Part shown: piece after piece, positions 35,873-43,677 of the stretch | Layout of the letters: every line of letters starts with the position of its first letter | Numbering within the stretch: position 1 is the stretch's first letter | Assembly: GCA_947449735.1 (NCBI GenBank) | Contig: CANFTB010000007.1 | Location: 1-64,000, forward strand | Direction: 5' to 3' | From: Chthoniobacteraceae bacterium | Lineage (GTDB): Bacteria > Verrucomicrobiota > Verrucomicrobiia > Chthoniobacterales > Chthoniobacteraceae | DNA: 64,000 bases | Made by a program: the position numbers and the translations under genes | Notes under the pieces: model-generated | What the model was told of the DNA's origin: nothing | Seen by the model: the letters and a program-made list of their open reading frames with translations, nothing else | The model's database searches: none

Positions 35873-38479
35873 CTAGTCGTCGTCCCGGTCCTCGTTGCGC
35901 GCAAACACAAACGCCGCACGCACCGGGGCGGGCATCTTGCTTCCAGCACCGCGTACGCTCCTCCAGATGATCTCGTTCAGCGCCAGATCGTCCGCAGCGT
36001 CCTCCCGTAAAAAGTTCATCTTCTTGGATTTCGACGCCCCCCAGGCGAGCTTGGAGTTCACCTCCTCCACATCCACCTCGGCCGCTGCCGCCGCGTAGGG
36101 ACGCATATCGGCCTTCGCCTGAAAGCTCCGGTACATCGGCATCGCCGCCGCATCAAACTGCGACATGGGCCGCATCCCGAGGATCAGCTCCATGGTCCGC
36201 AACATTGAACTGGTGGAATACATCGTTGAATCAACCGTTCCCCGTCGGATGTAAGGGCTGATGGCGAGGGCCACCGTCCTGTGCGCGTCAACATGGTCGG
36301 GCCCGTTTTGCGCGTCGTCCTCGACCACGAAGATGGCGGTCGACGCCCAGAACTTGGACTGCGAAACGGCCTCCACCAGGCGGCCCAGCGCAAGGTCATT
36401 TTCCGCCACGCAGGCCGTCGGAGTCCACTTTCCGGGGGAGGTTCCCGCCGTGTGGTCCTGGCACAGACGCACCACCTGCAGACGCGGCATCTCGCCCTCC
36501 TTCTCGAACCGCTTCAGCTCGCTGATAAAGCGATCGGCCCGCTTGCCGTCCTGGTAATCCATGTCGAAGCCCCTGAATCCGGGATCAAAACGGCCCTCGA
36601 GAGACTTCAGCCGCGCGGTGCAGGGATCTCCGATCTTTTTGCCGTTCTGCACAAACTCTCCGTAGGTGCGGAAGCTCACCTTCGCCTCGGCTGCAGAGTC
36701 CCAAAGGTAGCCGCCTGCCGGCGTCGCGATCGGCACATGGCCTTCGCTTGGATAGGTGTACTTCTTCGACTTGCTATGTCCGTAGCTCAGCGGCCAAAAC
36801 TTTTCCACGTAGTCGCTTGCGTAAGCGGCCATGCTCCATTCATGCCCGTCGGCGCTCACCTCGCCCTCCACGTAAAAGCTGTCCAGCAGCACAAACTCCT
36901 TCGCAAGCTTGTGGTGGTTGGGGGTTACGTTTCGCGGAAACAGGCAGAGGCTCGGGTCGCCGTTGCCCTCCTTCACATCTCCGAACACCTGGTCGTAAGT
37001 GCGGTTCTCCTTCACCACGTAAATGCAGTGCTTGATCGGGCTGCCCTCGCCCAGCGCTCCCGGGATGGGGCTGTCCTTGGGGCGGAGTGAAGTCGGTGCG
37101 TCCCCCTTCCCCAGAGGTGAGCAACGGTAGGCCTGCGCGGTGTAGGCTTCAAGCTGGCCCGCAAAAGCCTCGCGGCCCGGAAGGTCGATGATGCTCACCG
37201 TTCCCTTGAACAGCCCCCCGATATACTCATCGGTCGTCCCCGGCGGACGCTTCTTTCCGGGTTGGGGGCCGTTCGGATTCGCCTTTGACGAGATCCCCTT
37301 CCCGTTGGCCACCAAAAGCTTCTTTCCGTCCGGGCTGACCCGCACCGAAGTGGGATACCAACCCGTGGGGATGAACCCGAGCGAACGGCTCTTGCCCCGG
37401 ACGCTCACATCACACACGGCCAGCGTGTTGATGTTGGCGTTGGCCACAAACAGCGTCTTTTCGTCCGGCGACAGGGCCAGACTGTTGGGAGTGGATCCGG
37501 GGGGAGACTTGGGATGCAGCGCCGCCCAGATCGTTTCCACGGCAACCCCCTGCTCCGTATCAATTACGGTCACGGTGTTCCGATGGGCGTTAGCGACGTA
37601 GAGCAGCTTTCCATTCTTGGTGAGCAACATCTCGTTGGGATGCTCTTCTGTTTTCCAACGCGCGGTCACCTGGTTGGTTTTTAAATCAATGACAGCAACC
37701 TCTCCCTGCGCCCAGAGGCTGACGTACAAACGCCCGCGGCGCTCGTCCAAACGGCAGGCGTACGGATAAGGCGCGGCGGGATCGGCGGGATCCTGCGCGG
37801 CCTCGGCCCGTTTGACGATCGAGCGCTCGTCGAGACTGGCGGCGGGCTTGCTGTCATCCGCGGCGGCCGCGGTCCTGGCCGCGGAGGCTTTCGCGCCGAA
37901 ACCGATGTCCACTACTGGCGCCGCCGGATTTGTGAGATCCACGCGGGCGACGTTCTGCCCAAGAACGTTGGCTACGTAAAGCGACTCTGCGTTCGCGGAA
38001 AGCGCCAGCCCGGCCGGGATCCCGCGCTCCTTGACGTCGCGCAAAGCAATCCGCTCCTCCGCCCCCAAAGTACCGGCGGAGCGGTCGAAGGCAAAAACGC
38101 GCACGACCTCGTTGCCCGCGCCGCTCACGTACAAGCGCTTTCCAGAATCCGAAAACTCGATTCCATAAAAAGCCTCGTCCACCTTGACCCGCTGGACGAC
38201 CGCTGCTTTCGAAATGTCGATGACATGGACCTCGTGGGCAGAGTATCCGCAGTGGAGCACGGCTGCGAAACGACCGTCCGGATGCACTGCAATATTGACT
38301 GGGAAATCAGCCACATCCACCTGCGCGCCCGCCGGCATAAGCGACCACCGGTTGGGCAGGAGGACAGAGCCGTCGGCCTTCCTGCCGGGCCATTCAGGCG
38401 CGCTTTTTTCCTGCGCGAACAAAGCCGGTTCAAAGGTTAGGCACAAGGCCGGGAGCACTTTCAGTAACGCGTGTTTCAT
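35873..38479 (-). CDS. Exported beta-propeller / phosphoesterase fusion
   Basis: 868 residues with a signal peptide (LLKVLPALCLTFEPALFA). Residues about 45-460 are a YncE-like seven-bladed beta-propeller with repeats such as VDVADFPVNIAVHPDGRFAAV, VDEAFYGIEFSDSGKRLYVS and NSLALSPDEKTLFVANANINT. Residues about 490-860 match the phosphoesterase family of acid phosphatases and phospholipase C: IYVVKENRTYDQVFGD, EVSADGHEWSMAAY, FVVEDDAQNGPDHVDAHR. The order propeller-phosphoesterase is known from PVC and other soil bacteria; substrate unknown. An Ala/Asp-rich spacer (about 200-225) interrupts the propeller. It lies 137 bases downstream of tesA in the same orientation. Confidence 0.9.
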   Translation of the reverse strand: MKHALLKVLPALCLTFEPALFAQEKSAPEWPGRKADGSVLLPNRWSLMPAGAQVDVADFPVNIAVHPDGRFAAVLHCGYSAHEVHVIDISKAAVVQRVKVDEAFYGIEFSDSGKRLYVSGAGNEVVRVFAFDRSAGTLGAEERIALRDVKERGIPAGLALSANAESLYVANVLGQNVARVDLTNPAAPVVDIGFGAKASAARTAAAADDSKPAASLDERSIVKRAEAAQDPADPAAPYPYACRLDERRGRLYVSLWAQGEVAVIDLKTNQVTARWKTEEHPNEMLLTKNGKLLYVANAHRNTVTVIDTEQGVAVETIWAALHPKSPPGSTPNSLALSPDEKTLFVANANINTLAVCDVSVRGKSRSLGFIPTGWYPTSVRVSPDGKKLLVANGKGISSKANPNGPQPGKKRPPGTTDEYIGGLFKGTVSIIDLPGREAFAGQLEAYTAQAYRCSPLGKGDAPTSLRPKDSPIPGALGEGSPIKHCIYVVKENRTYDQVFGDVKEGNGDPSLCLFPRNVTPNHHKLAKEFVLLDSFYVEGEVSADGHEWSMAAYASDYVEKFWPLSYGHSKSKKYTYPSEGHVPIATPAGGYLWDSAAEAKVSFRTYGEFVQNGKKIGDPCTARLKSLEGRFDPGFRGFDMDYQDGKRADRFISELKRFEKEGEMPRLQVVRLCQDHTAGTSPGKWTPTACVAENDLALGRLVEAVSQSKFWASTAIFVVEDDAQNGPDHVDAHRTVALAISPYIRRGTVDSTMYSTSSMLRTMELILGMRPMSQFDAAAMPMYRSFQAKADMRPYAAAAAEVDVEEVNSKLAWGASKSKKMNFLREDAADDLALNEIIWRSVRGAGSKMPAPVRAAFVFARNEDRDDD

Positions 38480-38616
38480 AGGGGCGGTACCAAGCATGAT
38501 CAAATCCACCCGCCGAGAATGCACGCCTCTTTCCGCGGCAATACCAAACCCACATTACTCCCGACGCATCCAAGGTCCACCCCCCTCCCTCACGCTGCCG
38601 CCATCAGCCAGCGCCG

Positions 38617-39282
38617 CTACGTGCCCAGCTTCGCGAGCGCAGGCTCGAGCACCTTCCACACGTTCTCAGCCACCAGCATCTGCCCCTCGGCCGTTGGATG
38701 GATCAAGTCGGGCTGGTTCAATTTCTCAATACCGCCAACGCCTTCTAACAGGAAGGGAACGAGCAACGCCTGCCGCTCGGCTGCCACCCTCGGAAATACC
38801 GCGTTGAAGGCCCGGACATAGTCTGCACCAAGGTTGGGCGGCATCTGCATACCCGCTACGATGCACACCGCCATGGGGCACTTCGTCTTCACCGCGTCTA
38901 GGATTCCCTTCAAGTTAGCCTCCGTCTCCGCCGGGGGCAGTCCCCGCAGCCCGTCGTTGCCGCCGAGCGCCACCATGAAAACTTCCGCACCGGCCCCGAG
39001 CGCCCACGCCACGCGACGCAGCCCCCCTGCGCTCGTATCGCCACTCACCCCGGCCCCGACCACTTCGAAGTTCCATCCGGCAGCATCCAGCCTGCGCTGT
39101 AAAACAGCCGGATATGCCTGCGAACGCTCCAGTCCAAAACCGGCCGTGATCGAGTCCCCCAGGATCACAAGCCTCCGCTTCCGTCCTGTCACTGGGCCCG
39201 TCTGGGCTCGAGACACAGCCGGCAGCCCCAGCAAACCGGCATAGAGAAACATCAAGGACAGGAGATTGCGGCGGGATACCAT
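38617..39282 (-). CDS. tesA: Exported SGNH esterase, TesA/arylesterase type
   Basis: 221 residues with an N-terminal signal (RRNLLSLMFLYAGLLGLPAVS). Block I is VILGDSITAGFGL with the Ser nucleophile, then GVSGDTSAGG, VALGGNDGLRG and the DLIHPTAEG block V. Length and motifs match the periplasmic thioesterase I/lysophospholipase L1/arylesterase group. It is divergent from ybbA-ybbP with only 41 bases between the starts, the same arrangement as tesA/ybbA/ybbP in E. coli, which strengthens the family call. The function of the trio is not settled. Confidence 0.92.
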   Translation of the reverse strand: MVSRRNLLSLMFLYAGLLGLPAVSRAQTGPVTGRKRRLVILGDSITAGFGLERSQAYPAVLQRRLDAAGWNFEVVGAGVSGDTSAGGLRRVAWALGAGAEVFMVALGGNDGLRGLPPAETEANLKGILDAVKTKCPMAVCIVAGMQMPPNLGADYVRAFNAVFPRVAAERQALLVPFLLEGVGGIEKLNQPDLIHPTAEGQMLVAENVWKVLEPALAKLGT

Positions 39283-39323
39283 TAGCGTTTTGCGTGTTGG
39301 GTCATGTTAGCCCAGATTGGGGC

Positions 39324-40055
39324 ATGGTTGAAACAATTCCAGCGAATCCAGACCGTCCCGTCCTGGAGGTGCGCGGCCTCACCAAGACCTATCAGGACGG
39401 GGAAAACACCCTCACCGTCCTGGATCATGTCGACCTCCAAGTGATGCCGGCCGAAACGTGCGCGATCATCGGCCCCTCGGGAAGCGGCAAGACCACACTG
39501 CTGGGGCTTTGCGCAGGCCTGGACGACGCCACTTCCGGAACCGTGTGCCTCGACGGGCAGTCCCTTGAAAATCTGACCCAGAACGCCCGGGCGGCGCTCC
39601 GGGGAAAGAGCATCGGATTCGTATTTCAAAACTTTCAGCTCATTCCAACGCTCACCGCGCTCGAAAACGTTTTGATCCCCCTCGAACTTCAGGGGCAAAC
39701 GCTTGGGCGTTCGACCGCACAAGCGCTTCTTGAGCGGGTCGGGCTTGGCAAGAGGCTCACCCACTATCCGCATCAACTATCAGGGGGCGAACAACAGCGC
39801 GTGGCGCTCGCACGTGCCTTCGTTAGGCCCCCGAAGATTCTTTTTGCAGACGAACCCACGGGCAACCTGGATTCCGAGACCAGCGCGATCTTGGTCGACA
39901 TCCTCTTTGAACTGAACCGCGAGAACGGCACCGCGCTGATCCTCGTCACACACGACCCGTCGCTCGCCGCTCGTGCCGATCGTATCGTGCGCATGCAGTC
40001 CGGCCGGATCCTCCCCGAGCATCGCGGGCCGCAGGCTTCCCCTGCACGGCCTTGA
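39324..40055 (+). CDS. ybbA: ABC transporter ATPase, YbbA/LolD type
   Basis: 243 residues from the ATG at 39324. All ABC motifs are present: Walker A GPSGSGKT (50-57), Q-loop FQNFQLIPTLTALENV, signature LSGGEQQR, Walker B ILFADEPTGNLDSE and the H-loop LVTHD. The TALENV and TGNLDS stretches place it in the LolD/MacB/FtsE branch. It pairs with the permease that follows 25 bases later. The complex probably works on lipids or lipoproteins in the inner membrane, by analogy with LolCDE and MacB. Confidence 0.95.
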   Translation: MVETIPANPDRPVLEVRGLTKTYQDGENTLTVLDHVDLQVMPAETCAIIGPSGSGKTTLLGLCAGLDDATSGTVCLDGQSLENLTQNARAALRGKSIGFVFQNFQLIPTLTALENVLIPLELQGQTLGRSTAQALLERVGLGKRLTHYPHQLSGGEQQRVALARAFVRPPKILFADEPTGNLDSETSAILVDILFELNRENGTALILVTHDPSLAARADRIVRMQSGRILPEHRGPQASPARP

Positions 40056-40080
40056 AAACTTGCTCCACCAAAACTTTTTC

Positions 40081-42705
40081 ATGTCTGCAACAGTGAACAG
40101 AGTCGAACCAGAGGCGCTGCCGCAATCCTTTCTGCGAGCGCTCCTCCACCCGTGGACGTGGCGCATGGCGTGGAGAGACACCCGCAGTCAGCGCTCGCGG
40201 CTGGCGCTTTACGCGCTCTCGATCGCCATCGGAATCTGCGCGCTCACCGCCATCTATTCGCTTAAGTCCACCGTTCAAGAGGCCATCAATCTTCAAGGCA
40301 AGTCCCTTCTCGGGGCCGACCTTCGCATCTCTTCCAGAAGACCCATTCCTGACGGCCTGCTAGGAGACCTGGCCGGACGTGTCCGCGCCGGGTCCCGCGA
40401 GACCTCCTTCTCTTCGATGATCGGACCGCCCTCCGGCGACCGCACCAAACTCGTCCAGGTTCGCGCGCTTGAAGGAGGATACCCATTCGGAAACACCGTG
40501 GAATGCGAGCCTCAGGGCAGTTGGGAGCGCCTCCGCAATACCAGCGGAATCGTTGTGGAACCCTCGCTCCTCGAAGAGTTCGGCACCAGCGTCGGACAAA
40601 CGCTGAAGGTCGGAACGCTGGAGCTTCCCATCCTCGGTGTCGTGTCCAATGGAGTGCCTAGAAGCAACCGCTTCAGCGGCTTCGCTCCGGAAGTCTTTAT
40701 CAGACTCGCAGATCTTCCGGCCACGGGACTCGCTGGTGAGCAGAGTCTGGCCTACCACCACCTCGCCGTCGACTGGGAGGCATCCACTGAGCCCGAACGC
40801 GCCTCGCTCAGTTCGAAGGCCCGTGAAGCGCTCGCTGGAAAAAGCGTGCAGGTCCAAACTCCTGAAGACCGCAAAGAATCCATCGGAGAAGGCCTCGACC
40901 GCTCAAAGGAGTTTTTGGGAATCAGCGCCCTTGCGGCTCTTTTACTTGGGGGAATCGGCGTCGCAGGCGCCATCCATACGCACATCCAAAAGAGGCTTCC
41001 TTCGGTTGCGGTTCTTCTCTGCCTCGGCTGCCCTTCCCACTTCGCCTTTGCGATCTACTTCATCCAAGCGGCCGCAATGGGCCTTTTGGGCGCGGTTCTC
41101 GGGGCCCTTGCGGGCGGCCTCGCCCACAGCCTTGTGGTTCATCTCGCGGCCGGAAGCCTTCCAATTGCCGTCAATCTGATCCCCTCGCCTGGGATTCTTC
41201 TGCTGACGGCGGCGGCGGGCTTTGCAATCTGCTGCGCATTCGCGTTGATGCCCCTTTTAGGCATTCAAAACGTTTCACCGGCGGCAACGCTCTTTCAAAG
41301 GCCGGCCCCCAACCCGAGGGCCAATGTCTTGCGGTCTGCGGTCTGCGCGTTGTTGGCCGCCATGGTCTGGGGCGTGACTCTCCTCAACGGAGCGGGTCCC
41401 CTCAGGGCGGCAGCCATCACCGGCTTCATGGTGGTCGCTTTTGCGTGCCTCGCCGCGACGGCGGCAGGACTCATCCGCCTCACCAGAGCCCTCGTCAGGC
41501 CCACATGGCCTTACCTCCCCCGGCAGGGTATCTCGAACCTCTTCCGCCCCCACAACCAGACCCTGCTGGTGACATTGTCCCTCGGATTGGGAGTGTTTCT
41601 TCTCCTCAGCACCTGGTTCATCCGCGGCCAGGTTTTAAACCAACTCAAACTCGACACCTCCCTCCACACACCCAACGTCTACCTCATCGATGTCCAACCT
41701 GACCAAGCTGACACGATCAAGTCGATGCTCGGACGCCTCGGACTTCCGACAATCGAGGACACTCCAATGGTCACCATGCGAATCGAGACCGTGAAAGGCA
41801 TGAGATTGTCTCCGCTCGAAGCAAAACAGCCCGCACCCGACGCGCAACCGGACACCCAGCGCCAGGAAGTGCCTCGGTGGGTCATGGAACGCGAATACCG
41901 CTCCACCTATCGCGACCACCTCAACAGCACCGAAACCATAGTGGCCGGCGAATGGCCGCCGCAGAAGGTCGATCCAAATGAAGCGATTCCCATCTCCGTG
42001 GAGCAGAAACTTGCAAAAGATCTGCGCGTCGAAATCGGCGATGAGATCGTGATGGACGTCCAGGGCGTGCCGATGCGCACCAGGGTCGCCTGCCTGCGAA
42101 AAGTGGATTGGAGCCGATTCAACCTCAACTTCTTCATGGTGTTCCCGCCCGGAGTTCTGGAGACGGCTCCGCAATTCCACCTCATGACCACCCGGGTGCC
42201 CGATGCCGCAAGTTCAGGACAACTCCAGCGCACTCTTTTCAAAGAGATCCCAAACGTAAGCGCGGTAGACCTGACCTCCCTTTTGCAGACCATCTCCAAG
42301 CTTCTAAAAAAGGCGTCCAACGTCATCGAACTTCTGTCGGCGTTCACACTCTTTGCAGGCGTCCCAATTCTCATCGCCGCTGTGCTTGGAGGCCGGGAAC
42401 AACGTGTCAGGGAAAGTGTGCTCCTCCGAACCCTCGGTGCCTCCGAGCAGCAAGTGCGGACGATCCTTCTGATTGAATACACGACCCTTGGAGCCCTTTC
42501 GGCAACAGCGGGCGGAGGCCTTTCATGGATCGCCCATCTGGCCGCAGCCAAGTGGATTTTCAAAGCGCCAGCTCAGTTCGAGCCCCTGCCGCTCCTCTTT
42601 GCCTTCGTCGGCTGCTGCCTGCTCTCGATGATTGCCGGCATCCTGATCGGACGGGGCGTCTGTTCCCGGCCGCCGTTGGAGGTTCTCAGGCAGACTGCGT
42701 CCTAG
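40081..42705 (+). CDS. ybbP: FtsX-type ABC permease, YbbP family
   Basis: 874 residues. The first helix is RLALYALSIAIGICALTAI, followed by a large periplasmic domain, then repeated FtsX-type helical clusters (FLGISALAALLLGGIGVAGAI; a central set near 330-440; VTLSLGLGVFLLLSTWFIR) and a last set near the C-terminus (LLSAFTLFAGVPILIAAVLGG; LEYTTLGALSATAGGGL-like; PLLFAFVGCCLLSMIAGILIG). Ten or so helices and two FtsX domains match E. coli YbbP (804 residues). It forms a pump with the YbbA-type ATPase just upstream, from which it is separated by 25 bases. Confidence 0.92.
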   Translation: MSATVNRVEPEALPQSFLRALLHPWTWRMAWRDTRSQRSRLALYALSIAIGICALTAIYSLKSTVQEAINLQGKSLLGADLRISSRRPIPDGLLGDLAGRVRAGSRETSFSSMIGPPSGDRTKLVQVRALEGGYPFGNTVECEPQGSWERLRNTSGIVVEPSLLEEFGTSVGQTLKVGTLELPILGVVSNGVPRSNRFSGFAPEVFIRLADLPATGLAGEQSLAYHHLAVDWEASTEPERASLSSKAREALAGKSVQVQTPEDRKESIGEGLDRSKEFLGISALAALLLGGIGVAGAIHTHIQKRLPSVAVLLCLGCPSHFAFAIYFIQAAAMGLLGAVLGALAGGLAHSLVVHLAAGSLPIAVNLIPSPGILLLTAAAGFAICCAFALMPLLGIQNVSPAATLFQRPAPNPRANVLRSAVCALLAAMVWGVTLLNGAGPLRAAAITGFMVVAFACLAATAAGLIRLTRALVRPTWPYLPRQGISNLFRPHNQTLLVTLSLGLGVFLLLSTWFIRGQVLNQLKLDTSLHTPNVYLIDVQPDQADTIKSMLGRLGLPTIEDTPMVTMRIETVKGMRLSPLEAKQPAPDAQPDTQRQEVPRWVMEREYRSTYRDHLNSTETIVAGEWPPQKVDPNEAIPISVEQKLAKDLRVEIGDEIVMDVQGVPMRTRVACLRKVDWSRFNLNFFMVFPPGVLETAPQFHLMTTRVPDAASSGQLQRTLFKEIPNVSAVDLTSLLQTISKLLKKASNVIELLSAFTLFAGVPILIAAVLGGREQRVRESVLLRTLGASEQQVRTILLIEYTTLGALSATAGGGLSWIAHLAAAKWIFKAPAQFEPLPLLFAFVGCCLLSMIAGILIGRGVCSRPPLEVLRQTAS

Positions 42706-42780
42706 CCGGGATCCGCAGAAAGGCTTTCGCGGGGCGTCAGGTTGATTCCGCGGGCCTTCGCGTGTATCCCTGCGGACAGC

Positions 42781-43623
42781 TTGAAAACGTTCCGCACCAT
42801 CTCCTCTGCACGGAAGGCCTGCCTGAGCGCCGGCCGACCGCTCGTTCTCGTCCCAACCATGGGCGCACTCCACGCGGGACACACGTCCCTTTTTGATCAC
42901 GCGCGGAAACTCGCGGGCCCGGACGGCACAGTTGTCGCCACGCTTTTCGTGAACCCCACACAGTTCGGTCCAAAGGAGGATCTTTCACGCTATCCCCGTC
43001 CTTTCGAAAGGGACCGCCATCTTTGCAAAACGCACGGAGTGGACTTTCTCTTCGCCCCTCAAGACGGCGAAATGTATCCCGAGGGATTTTCGTCATGGGC
43101 CAATGAGACAAGCGTGAGCCGCGGACTTTGCGGCGGTTCCCGGCCCGGACACTTTCAGGGGGTCTGCACGATCGTCCTCAAACTGTTCAACATCTGCCAG
43201 CCGACCCACGCCGTGTTCGGAAGGAAAGACCTACAACAATGCGCGGTGATCGGCCGCATGGTCCGCGATTTGAACGTGCCGGTGCGCCTCGTTTTGGGAG
43301 CGACGGTCCGCGAGGCCGACGGCTTGGCGCTTTCCTCACGCAACGCCTATCTTTCGCCCGTGGAACGGAGTCTCGCCCCGGGGCTGTACGCCGCCCTGCA
43401 GTCAGCGAGGGCAGCCGTCCGTTCCGGCGAACGGCGCGCGGGCGTGATTCTGGCCGGGCTCAAGAAACGCATCTCGGCAATCGAGGGGGCCCGCCTCGAC
43501 TACGCCACGATCGTGAACCGCGACAGTCTTGAAGCAGTCGATACAGTCACAAAGAATTCGGTCGCGGCGATCGCGGCGTTCTTTGGAAGCACCCGGCTCA
43601 TCGACAATGTCGACTTGATGTAG
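42781..43623 (+). CDS. panC: Pantothenate synthetase
   Basis: Joins pantoate and beta-alanine with ATP to make pantothenate, in the cytoplasm. Motifs: VPTMGALHAGH (ATP-binding HxGH), FVNPTQFGPKEDLSRYPR, the dimer and active-site region GVCTIVLKLFN, AVFGRKDLQQ, and SSRNAYLS. No ATG precedes the conserved core. The TTG at 42781 gives a 280-residue protein (usual length about 280), and a TTG at 42742 would add 13 residues. No clear ribosome-binding site decides between them. panB and panD are not in the window. It is convergent with the TPR/OGT gene. Confidence 0.95.
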   Translation: MKTFRTISSARKACLSAGRPLVLVPTMGALHAGHTSLFDHARKLAGPDGTVVATLFVNPTQFGPKEDLSRYPRPFERDRHLCKTHGVDFLFAPQDGEMYPEGFSSWANETSVSRGLCGGSRPGHFQGVCTIVLKLFNICQPTHAVFGRKDLQQCAVIGRMVRDLNVPVRLVLGATVREADGLALSSRNAYLSPVERSLAPGLYAALQSARAAVRSGERRAGVILAGLKKRISAIEGARLDYATIVNRDSLEAVDTVTKNSVAAIAAFFGSTRLIDNVDLM

Positions 43624-43677
43624 GCCGAGCAAAGCGGCATCGAAACCGGCAACCGAAGCTCCAGACGCGCAGGTCGC

